Assembly: GCF_040149665.1 (NCBI RefSeq)
Contig: NZ_JBEFLP010000002.1
Span: 124,001 to 188,000, forward strand
DNA from: Sulfitobacter sp. HNIBRBA3233
Lineage (GTDB): Bacteria; Pseudomonadota; Alphaproteobacteria; Rhodobacterales; Rhodobacteraceae
Direction of reading: 5' to 3'
Length of the DNA: 64,000 bases
Below the pieces are notes generated by a model, which ran no database searches, had not been told where the DNA came from, and worked only from the letters and a program-made list of their open reading frames with translations. A program made the position numbers and the translations under genes. Below are positions 25,481-34,456 of the stretch, piece by piece. Position 1 is the stretch's first letter. Every line of letters begins with the position of its first letter.

Positions 25481-26155
25481 ATGTTGATTGTCACACATGA
25501 CACCCTGCGCAACCCAGCGATCCTGAAGGTGCGCCAACTGCCCCGGAAATTCTTCGGGCGGGTGACGGTCTGGCCGCGCGACAGCGTGGGCTTCTGGCGG
25601 TTCCTGCGGCTGATTGCCGAATTCCAGGCGCTGCGCTATGCGCTCACCCTCGCACCGCTGATCCTGATCGGGCTGAGCTGGAATGCGATGGCCCTGCCGA
25701 TGGCGCAGGCTCCGATCCTGATGGTCGCAATGATCTGGTTCGTGGAAATGCGCCTGCTGCGGGTTCCGAAATCGCGACGGGGCCGGTTGATCGACGCGGC
25801 GGCGGCGGACCGCGCGCTCGATCTGCTGCGGGTTCAGGCGCGCGCTGCACTGACCCGCATCGCCGCGGGGCGCGGCATGAAACACGGAGAGCTGCATCTG
25901 GTGGTCGAACAGTCCGAGCTTTGGCGGCTTGCCCCCCTGACCTATGTCAGCGTCCAGTCAGAGACCGGACCGGAGGTTTTGCGCCTGACAGCGCCCGAAC
26001 GTGACATTCTGCGCCAGACCCTGTTCCAGACGCCGCTGACCGAGAAGCTGTTGCAGCGGGTGAACCAGTCACAGGGGATATTCCTGCGCGACATTACCTT
26101 CGACGCGCGCGGTGTTTCCGCCCACGCGCGGCTTGCCGCCGCACTTGCCAGCTGA
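25481..26155 (+). CDS. Hypothetical membrane protein
   Basis: I do not recognise a family. The 224-residue protein begins MLIVTHDTLRN. It has a basic N-terminal region (RQLPRKFFGR), two adjacent hydrophobic segments at about residues 50-68 and 71-88, then a soluble, Arg-rich C-terminal domain of about 130 residues. ATG at 25481 is taken as the start because the longer open frame upstream overlaps the divergent gene and is low in hydrophobic or domain character. The codon use looks like its neighbours. It ends 29 bases before the convergent soxG gene. Confidence 0.6.
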   Translation: MLIVTHDTLRNPAILKVRQLPRKFFGRVTVWPRDSVGFWRFLRLIAEFQALRYALTLAPLILIGLSWNAMALPMAQAPILMVAMIWFVEMRLLRVPKSRRGRLIDAAAADRALDLLRVQARAALTRIAAGRGMKHGELHLVVEQSELWRLAPLTYVSVQSETGPEVLRLTAPERDILRQTLFQTPLTEKLLQRVNQSQGIFLRDITFDARGVSAHARLAAALAS

Positions 26156-26184
26156 CCCGGCGATGGCGCGGCCAGATGCGCCGT

Positions 26185-26772
26185 TCAGATCGCCCGCATC
26201 TCGGTCTCGACAGCGTGAAACAGGCTTTGTGCCATCGACCGCGGGCCGATCAGCCGCAGGTGTTCGGGACTGAGGCAGATGACGAAGCATCCGATGTGAT
26301 GGATGCTGGTGCGCTGGGCGCTGACCGGACCGGTAGCGGGCTGCGCCGGCAGATCGCGCAGATACCGCCTGTCCAGCCTGCAACACAGCTCCATCACCGC
26401 GACGACGTGCGGCCCCTTGAGGTCGATAGCAGTCCAGCCGTCGGTCTGTTCGGTAACCGATCCGGTCGCGCCCACGGCGTCTTTCACCGTCGCAGCAAGG
26501 TCCTCTCCCGCGCTATAGGGTGTCGCGACGATCCACTGCGCCGCACCGGTCCAGAAGGCCGCGCGGGTGTCGTCGCCCGTATATTGCGCGACCGCAGGCG
26601 CATCAGTGCCAAGCCAGCCTGCGAGTTTTGCCTCACAGGCGTCCTCGCGCCCGCGCCGCGCGGCGACAGAGGCGAATGCCAGATCGGGGACCTCGACCAG
26701 ACGCATGTCGCGGTGGCTGGTGCTGCGGGGGGTGTCGCCGCCAAGGGCGTTGAGGGGGATCAGGTCAGCCAC
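26185..26772 (-). CDS. soxG: Sarcosine oxidase gamma subunit
   Basis: The 195-residue protein has the SoxG pattern, with GPHVVAVMELCCRLDRRYL near 120 and the C-terminal PEHLRLIGPRSMAQSLFHA near 165-185. It is the fourth gene of a soxB-soxD-soxA-soxG operon and overlaps soxA by 8 bases. The heterotetramer oxidatively demethylates sarcosine to glycine, making H2O2 and 5,10-methylene-tetrahydrofolate. Gamma is a structural subunit. Confidence 0.88.
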   Translation of the reverse strand: MADLIPLNALGGDTPRSTSHRDMRLVEVPDLAFASVAARRGREDACEAKLAGWLGTDAPAVAQYTGDDTRAAFWTGAAQWIVATPYSAGEDLAATVKDAVGATGSVTEQTDGWTAIDLKGPHVVAVMELCCRLDRRYLRDLPAQPATGPVSAQRTSIHHIGCFVICLSPEHLRLIGPRSMAQSLFHAVETEMRAI

Positions 26773-29704
26773 GCATACGCTCCCCTTGCGGATCGATGAA
26801 ATGCGGCGAGGTCACTTCGACCTCCACCGTTGACCGTGTCAGGGGCGAAACGAGGCGCATCCGCTCGCCCGTTCGCGCGTCACCGTTTTTGACAAAGCAC
26901 AGGCCGATCATGCTTTGAAGCGTCGGTGAGAAACACGCAGAGGTGACGTAGCCCTGATCGTGGGCCGCGTCGATCGGACCGTCCGCCGCCATCAGATGCC
27001 CGCCCGCGGTGATCTTGTCGCCCGGGCGCAGCGGTTTGATCCCCATCAGGCGCAGGTCGGCTTCCGTGTTCAGGCCCTCGCGCCGCGACAGGGCGGCACC
27101 GATGCTGTCCTTCTTGTCCGACACCATCCGGCCCAGCCCGAGGTTGCGCGCGGTCGTCGTGCCGTTCAGTTCGTTGCCCGCCGCGTGGCCTTTTTCGATC
27201 CGCATCACGCCCAGGGCTTCCGTGCCGTAGGGGGTCACGTCGAATTCGGCTCCTTCCTCCATCAGCCTGCGCATCAGCGCGTCACCGTAGCGGGCGGGAA
27301 CCGCGATTTCGAAGGCGAGCTCCCCCGAAAAGGAAATCCGGAAGAGCCGCGCGCGCAGCCCGCCGCAGACCGTGATGGCGCCACAGGCCATGAAGGGGAA
27401 AGCCGTGTCCGAAATGTCGTGCGCAGGATCGACGATCTTTTGCAGAAGGCGGCGTGCATTCGGCCCCGCCACGGCATATTGCGCCCATGCGTCGGTGGTC
27501 GAGACTAGCTGCACGTCCATGTCGGGGCGCAGGCACTGGCGGACGAACTCCATATGCTGAAACACGCGGCCCGCGTTGGCCGTGGTGGTGGTGACCACGA
27601 AGTGATCCTCGGCCAGCCGTGCGGCGGTGCCATCGTCCAGAACGATCCCGTCCTCGCGCAGCATCAGCCCGTAGCGCACACGCCCCACTGGCAGCTTCGC
27701 GAAACCGTTGCAGTAGACGAAATTCAGGAACGCCGCAGCATCCGCCCCCTGCACGTCGATCTTGCCCAGTGTCGTGCAATCGCAGACCCCGACGGACGCG
27801 CGGGTCTGGCGGACCTCGCGGTCTACACTTTCGCGCCAGTGGGTCTCGCCCGCTTGGGGGAACCACTGGGCGCGCAGCCACTGGCCGGTTTCCACGAATA
27901 CCGCACCGCGTTCCTTGGCCCAGTGATGCGAGGGTGTCAGGCGCAGGGGTTTGAAATCGGACCCGCGCGCGCGTCCGGCAAGCGCACCGATGGCGGTGGG
28001 GGTGTAGGGGGGGCGATACATCGTCGTGCCGATTTCCGGGATCGACTTGCCCGCGATCCCGGCCATGATCGCCAGCCCGGTGATGTTGGACGTCTTGCCC
28101 TGATCGGTCGCCATCCCCAGCGTGGTATAGCGTTTCAGATGTTCGACCGCGCGAAAGCCTTCCTGATGGCTCAGCCTGATGTCCTTGACCGTGACGTCGT
28201 TTTGCTGGTCCACCCATGCGCGGCTGGCCCCCTCGACGAACCAGAACGGCGTCTGTTCGATTGCGGCGTCCTCGGCAACGGGGACGTCCACTGGCGCGAT
28301 ATCGAGCATTCGGGCCGCCGCTCGGGTGCCCGACAGCAGCGCGGCATGTGTGGAAAACGCCCCTGCAGCAGCCCCTGCAACCTGCATCCCCGCCGGCAGA
28401 TCGGGGCCGGGAACGAAAGCATGTATCGCCTCGTCCCAGACCGGACGGCCCCGCTGGTGGCATGTCAGCTGGACGTTGGGGTTCCACCCGCCTGCCACGC
28501 CAAGCGCACCGCATTCGATGGTGCGCAGGCTGCCATCGGCAAGGCGCACCTCGACGAAAGTCAGGCCCAGCCTGCCGGAGGTGTTCACCACCTGCGCCCC
28601 GCGCAGAACCTGGTAGTCTTTCGACAGCGGCGCTTCAGGGCGCGTGTCGATCACGGCGGCGACATGCACCCCCAGACGGTCGAGATCGGCGGCGGTGCGG
28701 TGGCCGTCGGCATTGTTGGTAAAGACCGCGACACGCCGTGCGGGCGTCACCGCATAGCGGTTGGCGTATGTGCGCAGCGCCGAGGCGAGCATGATCCCCG
28801 GCCTGTCGTTGTTGTCAAAAGCGATGGACCGTTCGGTCGCCCCTGCACAGAGCAATGTCTGACGGGCGTAGATATGCCAGAAAATCTGGCGCGGTTTGCC
28901 TTCGGGTGGGGTGCGCAGATGGTCTGACACCCGCTCGACCGCGCCGGTGATCCCGTGGTCGAATGCGCCGATGACTGTGGTGCGCGTCATCAGCCGCACG
29001 TTTGCCATGGTGTCGAGCTCGGCCAGCGTCTCGCGGACCCATTCGGTGCCCGACATGGCATCGAGCGTGTCGAACTCGGCGTTGAGCCGTCCGCCGGGCC
29101 GGAAATCCTCGTCTGCAAGGATCACCTGACGGCCGCTGCGTCCGGCTGTGAGCGCGGCCATCAGCCCTGCCGGTCCGGCCCCGACGATCAGAAGGTCGCA
29201 ATGACGGTATCCCTTGGCGTAGCTGTCGGGATCGGGTTTGCGCGACAGCGACCCGAGGCCCGCCGCGCGCCGGATCACCGGCTCGTAGAGCTTTTCCCAG
29301 AAGGACGCGGGCCACATGAATGTCTTGTAATAGAACCCCGCCGTCAGGAAATCCGAGGCGGCATCGTTGACCGCCATCGCATCGAAGGCGAGGCTGGGCC
29401 AGCGGTTCTGCGAGCGCGCGACCAGCCCGTCGTAGAGTTCGGCGGTGGTGGCGCGGGTGTTGGGCTCTTGCCGCGCGCCGCCGCGCAATTCGACCAGCGC
29501 GTTCGGCTCTTCGGACCCTGCGGTCAGCGGCCCGCGCGGGCGGTGGTATTTGAACGAGCGCCCCATCAGGCGTACCCCGTTGGCCAGCAGCGCCGAGGCG
29601 AGCGTATCGCCGGGGTGGCCGGTATAGTGGCGCCCGTCGAACATGAATTTTACCGTCCGGTCGCGGTCGATCAGCCCGCCGGTCAGGCGCAGGTTCCGCG
29701 TCAT
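26765..29704 (-). CDS. soxA: Sarcosine oxidase alpha subunit
   Basis: The 979-residue protein shows the normal SoxA layout. An N-terminal ring of about 100 residues has the VKFMFDGRHYTGHPGDTLAS pattern. A central NAD-binding domain has LLIVGAGPAGLMAALTAGRS near 175-194. A C-terminal GcvT-like folate domain contains CTTLGKIDVQG near 640 and GLRARLFRISFSGELAFEI near 785. The folate domain captures the methyl carbon as methylene-tetrahydrofolate. It overlaps soxD by 4 bases and soxG by 8 bases. Confidence 0.95.
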   Translation of the reverse strand: MTRNLRLTGGLIDRDRTVKFMFDGRHYTGHPGDTLASALLANGVRLMGRSFKYHRPRGPLTAGSEEPNALVELRGGARQEPNTRATTAELYDGLVARSQNRWPSLAFDAMAVNDAASDFLTAGFYYKTFMWPASFWEKLYEPVIRRAAGLGSLSRKPDPDSYAKGYRHCDLLIVGAGPAGLMAALTAGRSGRQVILADEDFRPGGRLNAEFDTLDAMSGTEWVRETLAELDTMANVRLMTRTTVIGAFDHGITGAVERVSDHLRTPPEGKPRQIFWHIYARQTLLCAGATERSIAFDNNDRPGIMLASALRTYANRYAVTPARRVAVFTNNADGHRTAADLDRLGVHVAAVIDTRPEAPLSKDYQVLRGAQVVNTSGRLGLTFVEVRLADGSLRTIECGALGVAGGWNPNVQLTCHQRGRPVWDEAIHAFVPGPDLPAGMQVAGAAAGAFSTHAALLSGTRAAARMLDIAPVDVPVAEDAAIEQTPFWFVEGASRAWVDQQNDVTVKDIRLSHQEGFRAVEHLKRYTTLGMATDQGKTSNITGLAIMAGIAGKSIPEIGTTMYRPPYTPTAIGALAGRARGSDFKPLRLTPSHHWAKERGAVFVETGQWLRAQWFPQAGETHWRESVDREVRQTRASVGVCDCTTLGKIDVQGADAAAFLNFVYCNGFAKLPVGRVRYGLMLREDGIVLDDGTAARLAEDHFVVTTTTANAGRVFQHMEFVRQCLRPDMDVQLVSTTDAWAQYAVAGPNARRLLQKIVDPAHDISDTAFPFMACGAITVCGGLRARLFRISFSGELAFEIAVPARYGDALMRRLMEEGAEFDVTPYGTEALGVMRIEKGHAAGNELNGTTTARNLGLGRMVSDKKDSIGAALSRREGLNTEADLRLMGIKPLRPGDKITAGGHLMAADGPIDAAHDQGYVTSACFSPTLQSMIGLCFVKNGDARTGERMRLVSPLTRSTVEVEVTSPHFIDPQGERMRG

Positions 29705-29982
29705 GGGGTCCGCTCCGCGCGGGCCGCGTCGCGGGCGAGTTCCACGCCCTCGATCTCGTGCGTGAGCGTGTTGCGCGTCACCACCAGATACGACCGGTCA
29801 CCGCCCTCGTGAAACCAAAGCTCGCGGTGTGTCCCTGCGGGGTTGGCCCGCAGGTAGGCGTAGGCGTGCCAGTCCGCAGCGCTGGCCGTTGCGGGATCGG
29901 GGCGGCGCATCAGCGAGGCGTCTCCGATATAGGTGAACTCGGCGCTGTCACGCGGGCCGAGAAGAGGGTGATCGATAATCAT
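29701..29982 (-). CDS. soxD: Sarcosine oxidase delta subunit, variant without zinc cysteines
   Basis: The 93-residue protein fits SoxD in length, operon position and the segments ADWHAYAYLRANPAGTHREL and WFHEGGDRSYLVVTRNT. Typical SoxD begins with a CPYCG-type zinc site and has a further Cys near residue 60. Here the start is IDHPLLGPRD and the protein has no cysteine at all, so the zinc site is absent. It overlaps soxA by 4 bases. The role is probably structural, holding alpha and beta together. Confidence 0.88.
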   Translation of the reverse strand: MIIDHPLLGPRDSAEFTYIGDASLMRRPDPATASAADWHAYAYLRANPAGTHRELWFHEGGDRSYLVVTRNTLTHEIEGVELARDAARAERTP

Positions 29983-30046
29983 CTGTCGGTGCCTCGGGCG
30001 GGCTGCGGGATTGAGTTTATTGGCAAAATGGAGAAGCGCCGGTGCA

Positions 30047-31297
30047 TCAGTGCAGATTGGGCTGATTGCCCATCCCTTTTTCGTCGATCATATGGCCAGT
30101 TGCGAACCGGTCGAGCCGGTAGGCGGTCGCGGTGTCATGCGGCGCGTCGCGGGCCAGCAGATGCGCGAAGGCGTAGCCGGAGGCCGGCGTGGCCTTGAAC
30201 CCGCCGTAGCACCAGCCACCGTTGAAATAGAGCCCCTCCACCGGGGTGCGGTCGATGATCGGCGAGCCGTCCATCGACATGTCCATGATCCCGCCCCACA
30301 TGCGCAGCAGGCGCGCGCGCCCGATCATCGGCATCAGGGCCATTCCGCCCTCGCAGACATCTTCGACCACGGGCAGGTTGCCGCGCTGGGCGTAGGAGTT
30401 ATAGCCGTCGATGTCACCGCCGAAAACCAGCCCTCCCTTGTCGGACTGGCTGACGTAGAAATGCCCGGCACCGAAGGTGATGACCCCCGGGATCACCGGC
30501 TTGAGACCTTCGGAAACGAAGGCCTGGAGAACGTGGCTTTCGATGGGCAGGCGCAGCCCGGCCATGTCCATGATGCGCGAGGAGGAGCCGGCGACGGCGC
30601 TTCCGACCTTTTTCGCGCCGATGAAGCCGCGCGTCGTCTCGACCCCGAGGCAACGGCCATCTTCGATGCGCAGGCCCGTGACCTCGCAGTTCTGGATGAT
30701 GTCGACGTCGCGGCTGTCGGCGGCGCGGGCGTAGCCCCAGGCCACCGCGTCGTGGCGCACCGTCCCGCCGCGCCGCTGCATCAGCGCGCCCTTGATCGGG
30801 AAGCGGGCATTGTCGAAATCGAGAAACGGCGCCTCGCGGCGGACCTGTGCGGCATCGAGTAGTTCCGCGTCCGCCCCGTTGAGGATCATCGCATTGCCAC
30901 GCCGGGTGTAGGCATCGCGCTGGGCGTCGGAATGGATCAGGTTCATCACCCCGCGCTGGCTGACCATGGCGTTGTAGTTCAGATCCTGTTCCAGACCTTC
31001 CCAGAGTTTGAGGGAGAATTCGTAGAACGGCTCATTGCCGTCGAGCAGGTAGTTGGACCGGATGATCGTCGTGTTCCGACCCACGTTGCCGCCGCCGATC
31101 CAGCCTTTTTCCAGCACCGCAACGCGCCGTTCGCCGAAAACCGAAGCGAGGTAATGGGCCGTGGCAAGACCGTGCCCGCCGCCGCCGATGATGACGATGT
31201 CATAGGCCGCCTGCGGTTCTGGATCGCGCCATGCGGGCGTCCATCCCTTGTGGCCTGTCAGGGCTTCCTTGATGACCCTCAGGCCGGAGTAGCGCAT
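30047..31297 (-). CDS. soxB: Sarcosine oxidase beta subunit
   Basis: The 416-residue flavoprotein has the FAD motif AYDIVIIGGGGHGLATAHYL near residues 30-49 and the DAO-type C-terminal region LYFNGGWCYGGFKATPASG near 375-393. It holds the covalently bound FMN and the FAD that oxidise the N-methyl group. ATG at 31297 has AGAGAGG upstream; the open frame extends further but loses similarity. It is the first gene of the soxBDAG operon, divergent from the glycine-riboswitch gene at 31825. A 64-base gap separates it from soxD. Confidence 0.95.
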   Translation of the reverse strand: MRYSGLRVIKEALTGHKGWTPAWRDPEPQAAYDIVIIGGGGHGLATAHYLASVFGERRVAVLEKGWIGGGNVGRNTTIIRSNYLLDGNEPFYEFSLKLWEGLEQDLNYNAMVSQRGVMNLIHSDAQRDAYTRRGNAMILNGADAELLDAAQVRREAPFLDFDNARFPIKGALMQRRGGTVRHDAVAWGYARAADSRDVDIIQNCEVTGLRIEDGRCLGVETTRGFIGAKKVGSAVAGSSSRIMDMAGLRLPIESHVLQAFVSEGLKPVIPGVITFGAGHFYVSQSDKGGLVFGGDIDGYNSYAQRGNLPVVEDVCEGGMALMPMIGRARLLRMWGGIMDMSMDGSPIIDRTPVEGLYFNGGWCYGGFKATPASGYAFAHLLARDAPHDTATAYRLDRFATGHMIDEKGMGNQPNLH

Positions 31298-31558
31298 GGA
31301 ATCGGACCTCTCTTTCGGTGCAAGGTTTGGCAAGTTGCGGCGAATGTTCCAGCCATGCCGGATATTTTTCCCGCCCGCTTCCGACATCCTGCGCAAGAAT
31401 TAGGCGCAGCGGCGGGACCGTGACCGCGATCCCCTGCCGGTTCAGGCTAGGCGGCGCAGGGGTTGCTTGGCAAGGGTCATGCAGAAATATGCGGCAGCGC
31501 AGAAAAATCCGGTGGCCGGAGCACAAAGAACCTTGACGCGGGGGGCGGATTTCGCGCA
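31298..31558. other. Divergent promoter region between soxB and the glycine-riboswitch gene
   Basis: This stretch of about 260 bases contains no convincing gene. The only small open frames lack ribosome sites. A possible plus-strand promoter lies at its end: TTGACG at 31533-31538 and a weak -10 about 17 bases later at 31556-31561. No clear site was seen for the minus-strand soxB promoter. Confidence 0.5.
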
Positions 31559-31576
31559 TGTTTCCGATACGAAACA
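31559..31576 (+). promoter_or_regulatory. Operator-like palindrome TGTTTC-N6-GAAACA before the glycine riboswitch
   Basis: Perfect 6-bp inverted arms lie at 31559-31564 and 31571-31576. They overlap the weak -10 and the expected transcription start of the riboswitch RNA, where a repressor could bind. The regulator is unknown. Confidence 0.45.
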
Positions 31577-31624
31577 ACACGCGGGAGGGGGCAGACGAGG
31601 CACCTTGCCGCGCAACATCAGCAA

Positions 31625-31798
31625 GGATCGATCGGGAGAGAGCGGAGACATCCGCCGCCGAAGGAGCAACCGCCCCGGTAAACTCTCAGGCACCCTGGAC
31701 CGGCGATCCTCTAACACTCCGAAGAGTGGCGGCATCTGCCGCCCGCCGCAGGAGCAAGCCCGGACTTTCCGGGTGAATCTCTCAGGCCAGTGACGGAG
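31625..31798 (+). promoter_or_regulatory. Tandem glycine riboswitch
   Basis: Two glycine aptamers lie in series before the plus-strand oxidase. The first (about 31625-31709) is closed by GGATCG/CGATCC and contains GGGAGAGAG, GCCGAAGGAGCAA and ACTCTCAGGCACC, the invariant glycine-aptamer motifs. The second (about 31717-31798) is closed by CTCCG/CGGAG and contains GCCGCAGGAGCAAGC and TCTCTCAGGCC. The linker between them is about 7 bases. Tandem aptamers normally switch genes on when glycine is high, often feeding glycine catabolism. The second aptamer ends 26 bases before the ATG at 31825, close to the ribosome site GGGAGAGGA, so control may be on translation. Confidence 0.92.
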
Positions 31799-31824
31799 GG
31801 GGCGTGATTTGGGAGAGGAACCCA

Positions 31825-33045
31825 ATGCCCTCGATCGCCATCATTGGCGCCGGTGTGACCGGCGTGACGACTGCTTACGAACTTCACCGCCTCGGCTTTG
31901 ATGTGACGGTCCATGACCGCCAGCGCTATGCCGCGATGGAAACCAGCTTTGCGAACGGGGGTCAGCTTTCGGCCTCCAACGCCGAAGTCTGGAATCAGGC
32001 CAGCACCGTTCTGAAGGGGCTGAAATGGATGTGGCGCCGCGATGCGCCGCTTCTGGTCAGCCTGAAACCGAGCTGGCACAAGGCCAGCTGGATGGCGGAA
32101 TTTGTCCGCGCGATTCCGCAATACCGCGAGAACACGATCCGCACCACGCGCATGGCGATTGCCGCGCGCGACGGGCTGCGCGAGATGGCGCAGACTGCGG
32201 GGGTGGAATTCGACCTGCTGCCCGCGGGGATCCTGCATTTCTACGGAAACGAACACGATATGGACCACGCGCGGGAGGTCACGCGTCTGCTGGCCGAGGG
32301 CGGGCTTGAACGGCGCGAGCTTACACCCGACGAGGTGCGCGCCCGTTGTCCCGAGCTGAACGGTGATCTTGTCGGTGGCTTCTGGACAGAAAGCGACATG
32401 ACCGGCGATATCCACAAATTCACGAAGGGCGTTGCCGGTTGGCTGAAATCGCGCGGCGTGCGTTTCGAGATGGGCCGCGGCGTCGAAAAGCTGGTGCGCA
32501 AGGACAGTGGCGGCGTCGACGTGGACGGCACCCACTACGATGCGGTCGTGCTGTGCGCGGGCGTCGCCTCGCGCGGGTTCGCGGCGCAGCTGGGCGAGCG
32601 GCTGAATGTCTATCCGGTCAAAGGCTATTCGATCACCGTGAACCTGCGCGACGAAGGCTCGCGCGCGGCGGCCCCCACTGTATCCTTGCTGGACGATGCG
32701 GCGAAAATCGTGACCTCGCGGTTGGGGCCGGACAGGTTCCGCATTGCCGGCACCGCCGAGTTCAACGGCGAGAACCGCGATATCCGCGACGACCGCATCC
32801 GGCCGTTGGTGAAATGGTGTGAACGCTATTTCCCCGGTGTGGACACCGACAGTGTCGTGCCATGGGCCGGTCTGCGTCCGATGATGCCCAACATGATGCC
32901 GCGTGTGGGCGCGGGTGCGGGGCAGGGCGTGTTCTTCAACACCGGTCACGGGCATCTGGGCTGGACCCTGTCTGCCGCGACGGCGCGTATCCTTGCGTCC
33001 GAAGTGTCCGCTCAGATGGCACCGGAAATCCACCGCGCCGCCTGA
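31825..33045 (+). CDS. dadA: FAD-dependent D-amino acid dehydrogenase/glycine oxidase-like (DadA family)
   Basis: The 406-residue protein has the FAD motif IAIIGAGVTGVTTAYELHRL near residues 4-23 and the DadA pattern SFANGGQLSASNAEVWN near 44-60. The C-terminal segment is GVFFNTGHGHLGWTLSAATA near 370-389. DadA enzymes deaminate D-amino acids; some act on glycine. The tandem glycine riboswitch directly upstream and the divergent sarcosine oxidase argue that glycine, or a small D-amino acid formed near it, is the real substrate. ATG at 31825 follows GGGAGAGGAACCCA. The downstream hemN gene is convergent, 4 bases away. Confidence 0.88.
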   Translation: MPSIAIIGAGVTGVTTAYELHRLGFDVTVHDRQRYAAMETSFANGGQLSASNAEVWNQASTVLKGLKWMWRRDAPLLVSLKPSWHKASWMAEFVRAIPQYRENTIRTTRMAIAARDGLREMAQTAGVEFDLLPAGILHFYGNEHDMDHAREVTRLLAEGGLERRELTPDEVRARCPELNGDLVGGFWTESDMTGDIHKFTKGVAGWLKSRGVRFEMGRGVEKLVRKDSGGVDVDGTHYDAVVLCAGVASRGFAAQLGERLNVYPVKGYSITVNLRDEGSRAAAPTVSLLDDAAKIVTSRLGPDRFRIAGTAEFNGENRDIRDDRIRPLVKWCERYFPGVDTDSVVPWAGLRPMMPNMMPRVGAGAGQGVFFNTGHGHLGWTLSAATARILASEVSAQMAPEIHRAA

Positions 33046-33049
33046 CCGG

Positions 33050-34405
33050 TCAGATCGCGGCGGAATGCGCCTGTCCGGTGGCGGCAAAGCTGTCCACGTG
33101 ATGAGCGATGATTCGCACCAGCGGGTGCGCGTCCTCCTCAAGGTGCAGACCGCCGGGGCCGATGCGGAAGAGCCCCGGAAAGGTCGCCAGCAGACCGCGC
33201 ACGATGTCGCGCAGAACTGCCGCTTGCGCCGGAAACGCGGCGGCCAGTGCGCGTTCGTCCAATGCGAAACGGCACATCAGGTCGTCTATGATCGCCGCGA
33301 CGAGACTGTCCTGCGGGCGCATCCGGTATCCCTTGTGGCCGGCAAGCCCGCCTGCCGCGATCCGCGCCTGATAGGCTGATGTCGCGGCGGCGTTCTGGAC
33401 GTAGCCTTCGCCGAATCGCGAGATGGCAGAGGCCCCGAGCCCGACCAGCGTTGGCGCGGTATCGTCGGTATAGCCCTGAAAATTGCGGCGCAGACGCCCG
33501 TCGCGCGCCGCCCGGGCAAGGCTGTCGTCGGGGCGGGCGAAATGGTCGATCCCGATCATGTCGTATCCATCGCCGGTAAAGAACGCGCGGGCCTGTTCGG
33601 ACAGTGCAAACCGCGTCTGCGCGTCAGGCAGGTCTTTGTCCTTGATCATCACCTGCCGCTTCGACATCCACGGCACATGGGCGTAGCCGTAGATCGCAAG
33701 GCGGTCCGGCGACATCTGCCGCACCAGACCGAGGGTGTCACCGAAGCTGCGCGCTGTTTGCAGTGGCAGCCCGTAGAGCAGATCCAGATTGAGACTTTCC
33801 AGTCCCCGCGCGCGCAGATGGTCTACCACGGCGCGGGTCTGGGCAAAGCTTTGCGGTCTGCCGATGGCGCGCTGCACTTCGGGGGCGAAATCCTGCACGC
33901 CGATGCTGGCGCGGTTCATCCCGTAGTCGGTCAGCGTATCGAGCAGGGGGGCGGACGCCTCTGTCGGGTCGATCTCGACCGAGAATTCGAAATCTTCCGG
34001 GCGGTCGAACGCCGCGAACATCGCGTCGAGCAGGCTTTCCATCAGCGGTGCGGTCAGGATCGTCGGGGTGCCGCCGCCCAGATGCAGCCGCGCCATCCGC
34101 AGGTCAGCGGGCAACTGGTCGCGCACGCGGTGCAGCTCATCGATCAGGGTGGCGACATAGGCCTCGACCGGGCGCATTGTCTGCGTGCCCTGTGTCCGGC
34201 AGGCGCAGAACCAGCACAGCCTTTTGCAGAAGGGGATATGCACATAGACCGAAATGTCCGATCCCTGCGGCACGGCGTCAAGCCAGTGCGCCTGATACCG
34301 GGGGCCGATCCCCTCCCTGAAATGGTTCGCCGGGGGATAGCTGGTATAGCGGGGTACCTTGGCGTCAAAGAGGCCGTGGTCGCGAAGTGTGTCGATCTTG
34401 TCCAT
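33050..34405 (-). CDS. hemN: Oxygen-independent coproporphyrinogen III dehydrogenase
   Basis: The 451-residue radical SAM enzyme has the [4Fe-4S] motif CKRLCWFC (CxxxCxxC, about residues 62-69), preceded by VYVHIPF and followed by CRTQG. The GGGTPT segment near 110 is also typical. It converts coproporphyrinogen III to protoporphyrinogen IX without oxygen for heme made at low oxygen. ATG at 34405 is chosen because MDKIDTLRDHGLFDAKVPRY is the usual HemN start; the upstream open frame overlaps the FNR site. Divergent from fnrL with one FNR box between them. Confidence 0.94.
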   Translation of the reverse strand: MDKIDTLRDHGLFDAKVPRYTSYPPANHFREGIGPRYQAHWLDAVPQGSDISVYVHIPFCKRLCWFCACRTQGTQTMRPVEAYVATLIDELHRVRDQLPADLRMARLHLGGGTPTILTAPLMESLLDAMFAAFDRPEDFEFSVEIDPTEASAPLLDTLTDYGMNRASIGVQDFAPEVQRAIGRPQSFAQTRAVVDHLRARGLESLNLDLLYGLPLQTARSFGDTLGLVRQMSPDRLAIYGYAHVPWMSKRQVMIKDKDLPDAQTRFALSEQARAFFTGDGYDMIGIDHFARPDDSLARAARDGRLRRNFQGYTDDTAPTLVGLGASAISRFGEGYVQNAAATSAYQARIAAGGLAGHKGYRMRPQDSLVAAIIDDLMCRFALDERALAAAFPAQAAVLRDIVRGLLATFPGLFRIGPGGLHLEEDAHPLVRIIAHHVDSFAATGQAHSAAI

Positions 34406-34439
34406 GGGATCGGTTATAAGACTTGCGTAGCCAATGACT

Positions 34440-34453
34440 TTGACCCAGATCAA
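34440..34453. promoter_or_regulatory. FNR box between hemN and fnrL
   Basis: TTGACCCAGATCAA is a perfect TTGA-N6-TCAA site. It lies 35 bases upstream of the hemN ATG and only 3 bases before the fnrL ATG. It would suit activation of hemN and, being so close to the fnrL start, roadblock-style repression of fnrL. Confidence 0.85.
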
Positions 34454-34456
34454 CCC

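Noticed and set aside
26156-26184. Terminator between the unknown membrane protein gene and soxG
   Set aside because: Only a weak, short stem is present and it has no T-run on either strand.
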